DNA from: Cheiracanthium punctorium | Taxonomy: Eukaryota; Arthropoda; Arachnida; Araneae; Cheiracanthiidae | Reading direction: 5' to 3' | Assembly: GCA_038373885.1 (NCBI GenBank) | Contig: JAWZYV010012236.1 | Location: forward strand, 154,024 to 218,023 | DNA: 64,000 nt | In this document: positions 46,571 to 56,880 of the stretch, piece after piece | Numbering within the stretch: position 1 is the stretch's first letter | How the letters are laid out: each line of letters begins with the position of its first letter | The notes under the pieces: generated by a model | What the model was told of the DNA's origin: nothing | Database searches by the model: none | The model's input: the letters and a program-made list of their open reading frames with translations, nothing else | Position numbers and translations under genes: made by a program

Positions 46571-46864
46571 AGGGAAAATATTGATTGTAAAAGAAATTGG
46601 GGGGGGGGGACTTGACTAATTAATATTTCACATGTAGACCTTTTTTTTTGTTTGAAATTATAACTCAAAAGAGAATTTTTTAATGCTTTAAAATGAAATG
46701 AAAAATTTTCTGTAGTTACTACAGAAAATTTTTCATTTCATATTAAAGCATTAAAAAATTCTCTTTTGAGTTATAATTTCAAACAAAAAAAAAGGTCTAC
46801 ATGTGAAATATTAATTAGTCAAGTCCCCCCCCCCCCAATTTCTTTTACAATCAATATTTTCCCT
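46571..46864. repeat. Near-perfect 294-base palindrome
   Basis: Arms of about 145 bases around 46717 (CTGTAG-TTA-CTACAG at the centre) are almost identical in inverted orientation. Each arm includes a G/C run of about 10-12 and a T/A run. Such a structure can be a MITE, a cruciform-forming repeat, or an inverted-duplication artefact. Confidence 0.9.
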
Positions 46865-46879
46865 GATGGGAGAAACATG

Positions 46880-47135
46880 AAAACAATATTCAGAAATGTT
46901 GGAAACCAATATTGCTCAATGTCAAAAAATAATATTTAGGAATATCAGAAAAAGATATTCCTGGATATCTGAAAACAATATTCAGAAATGCTGGAAACCA
47001 ATATTGCTCAATGTCAAAAAATAATATTTACGAATATCAGAAAAAGATATTCCTGGATATCTGAAAAAAATATTCAGAAATGTTGGAAACTGATATCTCT
47101 GAATGTCAAAAAATAATATTCAGGAATATCATTTA
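46880..47135. repeat. Subterminal tandem array, about 92-base unit
   Basis: Units starting AAAACAATATTCAGAAATG near 46880, 46972 and 47064, nearly three copies, each with GGAATATCAGAAAAAGATATTCC dyads (only part shown in any copy). Located just inside the right end of the 8.9-kb element. Confidence 0.9.
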
Positions 47136-49169
47136 GGGGGGGGGGGTCCATTTAATATTGCCCAATATTGTAATTTTGATATTGGGCAATATCTCTGTGC
47201 TACCTGGGAAGTTGTTAGAGAGAAAAGAAAGTCAGGCAAAACCGTTGTAAAGGAGGCTGCATCAGGACTCAGGTCCCATAAGGTAAAAGGACTTTATTTT
47301 GACGGAAGACAAGATGAAAATTGATAATTTAGAAAAAGAACGATAACTGTTATCGTACTCTTGTGAAGGAGGAGCATTTTGTTCTTGTAGCTGAACCAGG
47401 ATCAACATACATGAGTCGTCTGACTCCCAAATCTGGACGAGGAAACAGCATTGCCGAAGTTATCCGAGATGTTTAGAAGAATAAATTGATACTTCAGAAG
47501 TCGTAGTAATAAGCTGTGATGGTACGGCAATTAATACAGAACGAAAGAACGGAGCAATGGCTCAGCTAGAGATCTATCTTAAAAAGCCACTTCAAAGATT
47601 TGTTTGTCTTTTGCACACAAACGAACTTCCCTTCCGGCACATCATTAACGAAATTGACGGAAAAAGCCCAGGACCTTGTACGTTCGCAGGACCAATTGGA
47701 ATGCCATTAAAAAACTTCGAGGATATGCCAGTAACGATTTCAGCCTGTGCCAGTGACTTGGACTGAAGATAAAATGAACGACAATCTATCATCCGATCAA
47801 AGCTAACTTTTATGTATCTGTAAGGCAGTTTCGACCGGTGATTGTGATGCTAGATTGGCAGAAAAGCATCCTGGTAAGTTACATCACGCAAGATGGTTAA
47901 CAGCTGCAAATAGAATATTACGTCTATACATTGCTACAAGTGATCCTACAGAAACACTTCAAGCATTCGTCCAATACATTATGAATGTATATGCTCCTAT
48001 TTGTTTTAATATCAAGAAAAATCCATCGTGCGTTGAAGGCGGCCGACATTTGTGGAAACTTTTGTCTGATTCCCGCTGCATGGATATCAAATACAGGCAA
48101 ATAATTGATCCTGTCTTACAGAGAAATTCATGACTTGCCCACCCTCAAAATCTTCTCTCAATAATTTCTGATAACAACGCAGACACAAGGGTACTTGGTT
48201 GGAAACGAATTCAAAAAGCTAGAACCTCTTCATCTTCTAATGCCATTCGGGAATTCATTGTGCCGGATATTAATGTAGATGCTGGCAACTACGTGGACAT
48301 GATTGACTGGTGCAAATGCAAGTTAACTGAACCGCCACTTACACAACATTTAAGCCTAAAAGAAATGCAGGATAATATGAAATCAGCCCCTTATCCGAAA
48401 GATGATATTACATGTTTTCCCGCTCACACACAAGCAGTCGAAAGAAATGTGAAACACGTAACGAATGCGGCAGCGTCCGTGTGTGGCAAAGAGGAGCGCC
48501 ACAAGTTTATATTAGCAACATTAAAAACTCCCAGGCATATTACAAAGTTTTCCTCTAAGGCAGAGTACAAAACTACTCCTAAATGTCAATCAAAAATTTG
48601 TTTAGATAGAACACACAAAATCAAAATATGAATGGTCGGGAGGGTGAGCGGAACTCGAAATGCGGCCACCTCCACGTGGTGAGTTCTGGGCTATTTAAAA
48701 AAAAAAAAATTCAAAAATTGACAAAGAGCTGCAAAACATACGTCTTATGTTATTTACGTTATTGAGACTTCATGTACATACCAAATATTTGTATTAAAGA
48801 AATGGAATGTCTCTACAGAGTGCCAGCGAAATTCCCCTTTTTTTTCAATTTTTTTGCTCATGACGGCAATTGAACATATTGATCTATCGAGCTGAATTTT
48901 TTTCACTTATTATTGAGTCAATTTAGGTAAACTTTATTCCCAGGGACAAGAAATTTTCGAAAAATTTATATTTTAAATATTTTTTCCAAAAAGTTGCTTT
49001 TTTCATTTTTTTTTTTTTTTAAACTTTAAGTCAAAAGCGGCACCTGAAGATATTAACCGATCGAGTTGAAATTTGGTACACTTCTTATTGAGCCAATTTG
49101 GCCAAAAAATAGCACTAAGGACAAACGAATTTCGAAAAAAAGATTTTTTCGATACACCCTAATAGATAC

Positions 49170-50179
49170 ACTATGCATTTATATGAAATTTTAATTACTG
49201 TGTGCCACTTTTTAAAGACGTTTTGATTAATTTATGTATATCCCATTTCAATAGTGTTCGAAAAAAGGAAAATGGTCTTCTTCGACGTGACCCATGCTTA
49301 AATGGTGTGGAAAAAAATTCTAATTTCACTTCCTCTATCAAAGGTGCTCTACACCCCAAAGGCGTTGACCAGTGGCGAAATCCCCATTAAGCGGTAATAT
49401 GTAACGCAGGTAATCGCTTATGTATACATCTCTCTCAAGCACTTTATTTTGAATTCGGTCTTCTAAACAGCGTTTTACATGCACATAATTGTGTTTGTTT
49501 ATATGCGTGTTCAAATCCGGACTCACCGTAATTACTTTGTTTGTATTGTAATAGTTTGTGTTATAATTATGAATCAAACTGAACGCATACATTAGAAAAT
49601 ACTTTCCAAAACGATCTCACTTGCGCTTACATTACTGCTTAACGAATGATTAACCTATTCGATCTCATTGTTGTAAAGATGCGACAACAGCGATTCTTCC
49701 TTTCTGCGCCCATAGTTGCTTTCCATTTTCATGGGTCTTTTAAGTGTTCCATCGGTGGCCCAGCGTATTGAAAAAGACACTAAAGGGGTCTTGCTCTAGG
49801 GTAGCTTTTAAAAATGTTAATGATTTCTACTTTCGAAATGTGTTTAAAAAATTGTTTTTCTGAAACTTCTAATTATTATTTTCTACAAAACTATTTTATT
49901 TCGAAAAACTTTACAAAACTCGTGCACTTTTTACTATGTGAATGGAGAAATTAAGTTGTTGGCTTAAAAAAAGGTGGCAGATATCGACTCTGTGGCAAAT
50001 ATATCTCCAGCATGGCAGACGGAGGACTACAAACGCAACTTAACAGGTAATTACATAATTGTTCCATAGGACCTAGCAAAATTTACAGAACATAATCGTA
50101 TGGCACTCAGAAGTAGTAATTTTCTCCGATTTTATCATCATTCCTTCTGCTTTTTTTAACCTATTCTTTTTTAACTAAC
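49170..50179. other. No recognised gene
   Basis: Mixed composition, short frames only. ORFs near 49202-49390 and 49338-49592 have no recognised motif. No repeat was identified by eye. Confidence 0.4.
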
Positions 50180-50364
50180 AAGGAGGATGCACGGCTTCAG
50201 GGAAACGGATTTCAATGATCTTTGGCAGAATGGTAGTACACCATGTGAATATACTGCGTGTAAAATACTAAGACGCAATACTCAAATACAGCCCAGAAAA
50301 ATTAATATTTATTTTCGAACCACGTCACCAATTTTTTAAATATAAGTGACGCAGAAGTGTGATT

Positions 50365-50442
50365 GAGCGGCGTGGCAAAATGGGTAGAATGATGGACTTC
50401 TACTCTGGTGTTCCAGGTTCGAATCTTGCGCTGCGCAAGCAT
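50365..50442 (+). repeat. tRNA-Arg-like segment in left arm
   Basis: GTGGCAAAATGGGTAGAATG, then GGACTTCTACTCTGG and GTTCCAGGTTCGAATC resemble the D, anticodon (UCU) and T arms of tRNA-Arg(UCU). Stems are imperfect, so this is probably a tRNA-derived repeat and not a functional gene. The partner is at 55268-55352 on the minus strand. Confidence 0.5.
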
Positions 50443-51011
50443 TTTTCTCAACCCTCAATCTTTTTCAAATACACCAATACTGGTAATTAATTAATTTTTT
50501 AGTCAAGTAAATAATTTGCTTATTTTTTCATTTATTTATTTATTTTTACTACCTACTTATCGATTTTTTTTATTATCATTTAAATTTTATTTCTACTTGT
50601 AAAATCTTTACTTTAGAATCAGAATTTCACACATTCAAAATAATTCACTTTTAACATTCGCAAAATTTAATATTTATTTAAGGTACATTTCTTTTTGTCA
50701 CAATCATAAGACAGACTTTTTTCTAATTTTCGCCCGTTCGTGATGCCACAGCAACAGCATAATTTCTTTTAATCGTCTGTCATCTGTTTATGGGTTGTCA
50801 AGTTTAAAATATCGGATGTTAAAATTTTGAATAGATGTATTTAAGCACTGAAACTTATTTTGAAGAATGACGTTACAGCTAAAAATATGCTATCAAACCA
50901 AGTAAGTTCTCATTGTTGTGATGAAAAACTACTGATAGTTTTTATATACAGTGATGTTTTGGAGCAGTGACTAAAAATGGAGTAGCGGAGTAAAAAATGG
51001 AAAGTTCACTT

Positions 51012-51459
51012 TGTAGGGTCCGCCCGTCGAATTGTCGTTAAGGTGCAGTTTGGTAGCGGGAACTGCTGACAAATTCCACGGTTTGAATACATGTTGTGGA
51101 TGCAATTAATCGAGCCTGATGTCGAGACTAATTATTTATTATATATACAGATATAATCATATTTACAGGTTGGACTTTAAATATATATATATGACATACA
51201 ACATCCTTCTGATGCTATTCCATCGGAGAGTCACGGGAACTGCCCTAACTGGCGTCCGCATCGGTGCATCTCTCCGCTGCAAGTCAAGTGATCTGTTTTT
51301 TCTCTTTCCCTCGCCTCCTTAGATGACCCCCAGGACACAAGCCCCTTGCTTCGTCCCCCCCGCGTTCTCTCTTCTCTCCGTTCGGAGAGCATCACCGTGG
51401 GTCATCATATCTTTGGGTCATCCTAAAAGAGGGGGTGAAAACTCAGTGGGTTCCCTACA
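51012..51459 (-). repeat. LTR (3' LTR relative to the minus-strand element)
   Basis: 448 bases, from TGTAGGGTCC to GGTTCCCTACA (TGTAGGG...CCCTACA inverted ends). Nearly identical to 54289-54736, with only a handful of differences seen by eye, so the insertion is recent. Left flank CACTT at 51007-51011. A purine-rich tract on the minus strand (GGGTGGGGG) precedes it and could be the polypurine tract. Confidence 0.95.
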
Positions 51460-51757
51460 ACCCCCACCCAAGACCAAAATTAGGCTTCTTAATTGCCTAA
51501 ATTTGTCACACCATACATAATGCTGATGTACATTAGAAAATGATACATAACAAAGAAGGGTAGAATGACTGCCCTTACAATACTAATCAGATCCAGGGGT
51601 TCTGATTAAAAACAAAATATTCCAAGAGTAAATAGTACACTACCAGACACATATTATACTAATTAATTAACACAATGAAAATAACAAAAAAAAAAGTAAT
51701 TTTCTGATTAAAATAAAAATAAAAATAGAAACTTTTATTCTACACCTCAATCTTGCC

Positions 51758-53432
51758 TCAATCTCGAAAGAGCATCCGCAGCTTTGTGATCTTTCCCCGG
51801 TCAAAGGGTAATTGTATACCTCCACCTTTAAAGTTATAGGGTCGTATTCTTTTCACAAATCCCCGAGTCAAATTTTCCTCAAAGTTTGTCCCATTATTTG
51901 ATGCTTTTACGTTCGGGATCCCCGTCCGCGAGAAAATTTCGAAGAGGACCTCACAAGTTGTCTTCGCTGACAAATTTCTCAACGGTACCTCCTCCGCCCA
52001 CCTACCATAAAGGTCGATCAAACATAAAATATATTTATGACCCTCAGAGCTTGGAGGGTCAATTGGACCGATACGATCTACATTCCCCACTCGAAATCGT
52101 AGTTCTGGTCTCGCTACTGGAGTAATTGGAGCTCTATCCCTTATCGGCCTATTCAGCTGACCATTCGAATCGCGGGCCAGCTGCACAACTTTTGCCCCTC
52201 TGCCTACAGGAACTACCAACTGCTTAATGGGTTCCCCCAGCACCTTCTCTCGTTGGAATAAAAATTCTTCCTCCAAATGACAATTGCCTTTTCCCTGCGA
52301 TAAATCAGAACAGTCCTGCTGCTCTCTACGAAAATCGGTTCCTTCACGCCCCGGGGGGTCCTCAAGATAGCCTTCTCCTTTCGAGTCACTTTCCTCTATT
52401 TGAACTTGCAGAGACCAGAGGTTCGTCCCCTCCCCTGCTTCTTTCTGCTCCCCCCTTGCATCTTCCACCGACTTTTCGCCTTCCGAGATACCAACTGTCC
52501 CCCGCAATAATTTTAAAGCGTCAGGAGGCACTAGTGCTTCCTCAAAAACATCACATTCTCCAGCTAAATCTAGGGGTTTTAGACAACCTTCCCCTTGTTT
52601 TATGCTAATGTGGGTCGCAGTTTCCGTATCCAAGGTGGAGATCAACCTGTCCGCAACTATTAACTGCATCACACTTTCCATGTCAGATGCTTTTCTCAGT
52701 TTGCAGCAATAGTCCCAAATTGATCTCAACCTTGATGCGAACTGGACAAAATTTTCCCCAGGATTGCGCTTTGCCCTCCTGAAATTTTCAAGACAAATTT
52801 GCGGTGAGGGTTGGAATTCACGCAACACCGCTTCCTTGACCGCGACATAATCATATCTCACCTCTTCCAGCCCAGACAGGATGTTATCCGCTCTCTCCCC
52901 AAGGAGGCATAGCAAAATTTTAGCCTTTTGCGTCTCCTCTACCCCCTCACTTGTGAAAGCCTTTTCTAAACTTGTGAAAAAGAAATCCCATCCCTCTGGT
53001 TTACTGGGTGGTTTCACGGTTAATAATCGAACAGTTCTAATTGTTTCATCCAAACTCTTTCTTTGCGATTCTGAATTTATGGAAACAGGAGTAGAACTCC
53101 CCATCTCCCGTTCCAATCTTAATTTTTCAACCGCAATCCGTTCGTCAGACTCCAATTTCAGTTTAGCTAATTCTAGATTCCTCCTGGATTCTAACTCCTT
53201 AGCCTTCCTTTCCAGCTCCTTAGCTTCCCTTTCCAGCTCCTTAGCTTCCCTTTCTTTTCTCTGCTCAACTATGGCTTCCAGCAGATCCTTAATTATCTCC
53301 TCCTCATACCTCGCACTGTTTGTGATGAGGTTTTTTTAAGTCCAAGACTTTCATTCCCGGAGTGATCTGCTCCCCCATTTCCTCGGCTAATTCCTGCAAG
53401 TCTGCCTTCCTGGCTTTCACTAGAAACGCCAT
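51758..53432 (-). pseudogene. gag: gag-integrase fusion
   Basis: ATG at 53432 (minus) gives MAFLVKARKADLQELAEEM; a frameshift at the A7 run near 53331-53337 leads into the open frame ending at 51758. Next come a Lys/Glu-rich coiled-coil with repeated REAKELE units, then a gag core (KPEGWDFFFTSLEKAF, EFQPSPQICLENFRRAKRNP). After an acidic linker the frame passes directly into integrase: LFQREKVLGEPIKQLVVPV, then DRIGPIDPPSSEGHKYILCL and AEEVPLRNLSAKTTCEVLFE. The HHCC zinc domain is largely lost. Where integrases have S-D-x-G-x-N-F, here it is SNNGTNF, so a catalytic Asp is missing. The zinc knuckle and protease are absent. Confidence 0.88.
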
Positions 53433-53899
53433 CCTTGATACTACTATTCTATTTAACCTTAAGAATATTTCCCAGCATCAACTATAGGTCAGTACCCTTG
53501 CACAACTTCCCAGAACCTTAGCCTTAGTTTATATTTTCCGAAAAGAGTTAGCCAAATATGAAAGCTTTACCTAAGAGCCTAGAGTCACACTGATCATTTT
53601 ATCAAAATAATTAGATTTCATTGGAAAAATACATAACCATAGTACATAAGGAAAACAAGATAATGATAATCCCTAATCATTTTAAAACCTAAAGCAAAAC
53701 ATCTTTCCTTATTTATTTATTTTTTTTTTTTTCAAACCTTTACTTTTTACTTTTAACAAGAATCAAATTTACCATCCCTGGATCTAATCAATACAACAAG
53801 GAAACAGCCACTCACCCTTTTGCCGTCTTCTTTCATCAGTATATATCCAATATTGATTCCTGATAACCACTAATCTGTCCCTAAGTTCGGACGAGGTTT

Positions 53900-54288
53900 A
53901 TAATTTCACAGCTTCACCAGTTCACAGCTTTACAAGCTCACAGGTTAACAAGTTCACAGGTTGACCAGTTCACAGCTTTACAAGCTCACAGCACAGGTTG
54001 ACCAGTTCACAGCACTGTATGGTTCGACGTCGTAGCTTCCTCGCTCCTGTGTAACCCCTCCGGTAATCCACCAGTGTCTCCTCAACGTAGATGCCGATGA
54101 GTTTCTCTTGGATCATTGTCGTTACCATTCGAAACAGCTGATCCGGCTTCTATGCATCTCATTCTCTAAAACGTCGGTAATCCGGCCGTGTTTCCTCAAC
54201 GTAGATGCCGATGCTTTTCTTCAGGAAATATCAATACAACTCGACACCGTAGATCCGGCTCTGCATCTTATTCCGCCGCTGCCTCCAG
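53900..54288 (-). other. Leader between 5' LTR and gag, with short direct repeats
   Basis: Contains repeated (A)CAGTTCACAG/AAGCTCACAG units at about 53915-54012 and two copies of CCTCAACGTAGATGCCGATG (54082 and 54196). The repeats may reflect replication slippage in the untranslated leader. Confidence 0.7.
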
Positions 54289-54736
54289 TGTAGGGTCCGC
54301 CCGTCGAATCGTCGTTCAGGTGCAGTTTGGTAGCGGGAACTGCTGACAAATTCCACGGTTTGAATACATGTTGTGGATGCAATTAATCGAGCCTGATGTC
54401 GAGACTAATTATTTATTATATATACAGATATAATCATATTTACAGGTTGGACTTTAAATATATATATATGACATACAACATCCTTCTGATGCTATTCCAT
54501 CGGAGAGTCACGGGAACTGCCCTAACTGGCGTCCGCATCGGTGCATCTCTCCGCTGCAAGTCCAGTGATCTGTTTTTTCTCTTTCCCTCGCCTCCTTAGA
54601 TGACCCCCAGGACACAAGCCCCTTGCTTCGTCCCCCCCGCGTTCTCTCTTCTCTCCGTTCGGAGAGCATCACCGTGGGTTATCATATCTTTGGGTCATCT
54701 TAAAAGAGGGGATGAAAACTCAGTGGGTTCCCTACA
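54289..54736 (-). repeat. LTR (5' LTR relative to the minus-strand element)
   Basis: 448 bases, near-identical to 51012-51459. Followed by CACTT at 54737-54741. It would contain the promoter for the minus-strand gag. Short plus-strand open frames that are identical in both LTRs are not genes. Confidence 0.95.
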
Positions 54737-55267
54737 CACTTCTAAAAAAAAAAAATTAAAAAAATTAATTGCAACGACAGCTTCTGATATACTATCTGAA
54801 GAAGCTATGATGATAGGCACACAATTGTAGTGCAATAATACATAGGATGTATTGAGTGAAAAAAAGTTTGTAATTGATGAGAAATTGATCCATGCCCAAG
54901 AAGAGTGTATAGAAGAAAATTTCGAATCAGTTAAAGATAACTCGTCTGATAACTATGTACCAGATGGAAAAGGAAAAAGAAATTCAAATAGCCATAATTA
55001 TATTCTTGATTATAGTTATTATGTTCAAATAATCATAACTATAATCAATTGTAAAAATGGACTTTGAATAGTAGAAATAAAAATTTAAAAAATATATAAG
55101 TAATAAAAAAATCAATAAGTAGTAAAAATAAATAAATGAATAAATAAAAAAGTAAATAGATATTTACTGGGCTAAAAAATGAATTAATTAACAATATTGG
55201 TGTATTTAAAAAAAAGGAGAGAGTGAAAAAAACCAAAAACAAATAAACAAAAAAAAAAAAAAAAAAA

Positions 55268-55352
55268 AACGCTAGAGCAACACGGGATTCGAACCTGGGA
55301 CGCCACAGTAGAGGTCCACTGTTCTACCCATCTCGCTAACCCCTTAATCACG
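55268..55352 (-). repeat. tRNA-Arg-like segment in right arm
   Basis: On the minus strand it reads GAGATGGGTAGAACAGTGGA, CCTCTACTGTGG and CGTCCCAGGTTCGAATCCCG, matching the layout of the segment at 50365-50442. B box GGTTCGAATCC is intact. The acceptor stem does not pair, and the anticodon loop is irregular, so I do not call a functional tRNA. Confidence 0.5.
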
Positions 55353-56060
55353 ATTGCGCGTAACTTATATTAAAAGTTTCAGTGAAGTAATTCGAAAGTA
55401 AATATTAATTTTTCTCGGCTGTATTTGAGTACAGCATCGTAGTATTTTACAAGTAGTATATTCACACGGTATTACTACCACTGTGCCAAAGATCATTCAA
55501 ATTCGTTTCCCTGAAGCCGTGCCTCCCCCTTGTAAGCTTAATTTATTTGATCTGGACTTGTTATTTTAATTGAAGTTATAAAAAGAATAGTCCCGTGGTT
55601 AAATTAGTAGCATCTCTGCTACGGGCCTAGGCTAGTTATTAAAAAAATGTATACTTTTTATTAAAATTTTTAACTTAAGTTTAATTTGCTAAGCATAACA
55701 ACTATTTTGTATACTTTTCTAACTTTTAATTGATTTTTGAAGAACGTTATGTTCTTATATTTTGATGGGTTCTCGTACCTTTGTTTATATTATTCCTTAA
55801 TTAAGTCCACATTTTACTAATTTTATTATTGTAAGCTCGGCCAAAAATGACTGATGATTTGAAAAACCAATTTAAGGGAAACTGAAAGCGATAGAAATGT
55901 ACGGTTTGCTGCTTTCTGCTTAGGTAACCAGGGAATTTATTACGACCAATTTTCAAAATTATTTACAAAAATCATCAACAGATGGTGCTGCTGACTAATC
56001 GCTGAGGGTTTTAAGCAAGTTCTGTAAGAAATTGGCATGCCTGCTCAGCGATCCCTTCAT

Positions 56061-56262
56061 AGGGATGGCAAAAGTATTATATCAAGTATTACTCTTTCGG
56101 TGGTAAGTAATAGACCATTATTAATTTTGTTATTTATATTTGTATATACCGAGATTAAAATATAAATACAAATATGAATAACAAAATTAATAATAATCTT
56201 ACTTTCCACCGAAAGAGTAATATATTAAAATACTTGATATATTACTTTTCCCGCACTTGCAT
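56061..56262. mobile_element. Foldback MITE hairpin
   Basis: The left arm (GGCAAAAGTATTATATCAAG, ACTCTTTCGGTGG, TTATTAATTTTGTTAT) pairs with the right arm ending CTTGATATATTACTTTTCCC; the two arms together span nearly the whole 200 bases. No coding capacity. Confidence 0.75.
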
Positions 56263-56461
56263 TTATTTCATTTTTTTCTTAATTCATATTAGTTTCTGTT
56301 TGGCTATCAAAATTAGAATACTATCCACTTTCTGGCTTTCTACCAAATTTTATTTGCAATTACGGTATGTAGTATTTTTGTCGCTAGTATAAATACATTT
56401 AAATACCTAACACTATTTGGTCATCAAAATTAGTATTGTGCGCGAGCACAGACAGCTGCGT

Positions 56462-56880
56462 CATGAACGTTTCGATCGTCCGCCATCTTGCTGGTAGTTA
56501 AGTCGAACGATGGCAACGGCTGCCCTTTTTTCAGCATTGGGCAATCTATCCAGCTGTTCTCTCATTCTTCCATTTTTCAGCAAATGTCAGTGCTGTAAAA
56601 AATAATCGTGACCATTTTTTTACGGGAAATGACGTGCTAAAAAGCAAAGGATTCTCGTGGAGCTATCACCAGCAACTATTTTTTATAGAAATCAAATCTA
56701 TTCTTCGTGACTGGCAACAGTCAAAACGTCAGAGTTTGGTGTTCCCCGAGCGGGAACACTGCGCGTTAAAGGGTAAACATGTAGTAATTGGACTGCTCCT
56801 GAAGTTTCTTTCCTGTACTTCCATCCCTTCTTAGGCATTGGCCCTCCGTTTTGTACGGGCAAAAATAGGAATTTCGCCAA
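56462..56880 (+). repeat. Dispersed promoter-like/coding-like unit, copy 2
   Basis: Matches 30957-31246 up to about 56757 and then extends further. The YY1-type CCGCCATCTTG precedes ATGGCAACGGC (56510). Allowing one base change in an A-run, a frame continues through NDVLKSKGFSWSYHQQ, LRDWQQSKRQSLVFPER and stops at 56832. The better-preserved copy; maybe a retrocopy or duplicated 5' exon of a host gene. Protein not recognised. Confidence 0.5.

Larger units (their letters stand above)
38334..47210. mobile_element. 8.9-kb CCC-ended transposon with 2-bp duplication (AA)
   Basis: Element 38336-47208 with ends CCCAGGTAGCACAAAGATATTG and, on the other strand, CCCAGGTAGCACAGAGATATTG (first 20 bases nearly identical). 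AA flanks both sides; removing the element and one AA restores a continuous frame (Asp-Pro-Asn-Lys-Val-Val-Arg-Glu) in the host transposase, which supports a true 2-bp duplication. Subterminal tandem arrays lie at both ends. It carries a THAP-like exon set and at least five nested smaller elements. Superfamily uncertain; THAP domains occur in P, Kolobok and some IS5-related (PHIS/ISL2EU) transposases. Confidence 0.88.
37929..48631 (+). pseudogene. Divergent hAT-like transposase, broken and split
   Basis: The left part (37929-38321) ends in ASLLEDVGLVTT and, shifted by one frame, TDNKEKLIDPNK at the insertion site. The right part restarts at 47211 with VVREKRKSGKTVVKEA and KGLYFDGRQDE (candidate first catalytic Asp, codon near 47301). 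It continues with CDGTA (candidate second Asp near 47518), RFVCLLHTNELPFRHI (C-x-x-H, as after the second Asp in hAT), and HARWLTAANRILRLYI (Arg-Trp motif). The last part, 48260-48631, reads HTQAVERNVKHVTNAAASVC. Related proteins are, to my knowledge, widely annotated in arthropods as uncharacterised. Several stops and frameshifts show it is dead. The hAT assignment is inferred from motifs plus the element's ends. Confidence 0.75.
37356..49169 (+). mobile_element. hAT-superfamily transposon with long TIRs, interrupted by an 8.9-kb element
   Basis: Element 37364-49161. The ends TAGGGTGTATCGAAAAAA and TTTTTTCGATACACCCTA are inverted copies, and similarity extends about 340-350 bases inward on both sides (CAAATTGGCTCAATAAGAAG, CGGTTAATATCTTCAGGTGC, TTTCTTGTTTCTGGGAATAA and their complements). 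The 8-bp duplication ATAGATAC is exact at 37356-37363 and 49162-49169. Without the inner insertion the element would be about 2.9 kb with a single transposase gene. Long terminal repeats with an 8-bp duplication and the motifs in the gene fit hAT. Confidence 0.92.
51007..54741 (-). mobile_element. Gypsy-type LTR retrotransposon, internally deleted (3.7 kb)
   Basis: Two 448-base LTRs and an exact 5-bp duplication CACTT (51007-51011, 54737-54741). The internal region of about 2.8 kb encodes gag fused to part of integrase on the minus strand; protease, reverse transcriptase and RNase H are absent. A PBS-like TGGAGGCAGCGG lies next to the 5' LTR on the minus strand. It is a non-autonomous, recently mobilised copy that would need functions from an intact relative. 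Confidence 0.95.
50180..55545. mobile_element. Large diverged inverted repeat enclosing the LTR retrotransposon
   Basis: The arm 50180-50620 matches 55060-55545 in inverted orientation, about 80 percent by eye over about 450 bases (GCACGGCTTCAGGGAAACG, AATGATCTTTGGCA, CTCAAATACAGCC, AGAAAAATTAATATTTA, AAATACACCAATA). The outer ends read ACAAGG on both strands. The LTR element inserted later in the spacer. Without it the structure is about 1.6 kb, like a foldback element or two oppositely oriented copies. No outer target duplication was found. Confidence 0.6.

Noticed and set aside
37364..49161. A Tc1/mariner identity for the outer element, from the TAGGG end
   Set aside because: The exact 8-bp duplication and the C-x-x-H and ARW motifs in the encoded protein fit hAT, not a TA-target family.
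50365..50442. Functional tRNA-Arg gene
   Set aside because: D and T arms and an anticodon-like loop are visible, but the acceptor stem does not pair and the same module recurs within an inverted repeat, so a tRNA-derived repeat is more likely.
51119..51520. Plus-strand open frames repeated at 54396-54830
   Set aside because: They lie in the two LTRs on the strand opposite to gag and are identical because the LTRs are; no domain.
52881..53339. Plus-strand 152-codon open frame rich in Ser and Leu
   Set aside because: Antisense of the gag coiled-coil; the Ser/Leu composition is the complement of Lys/Glu-rich codons.
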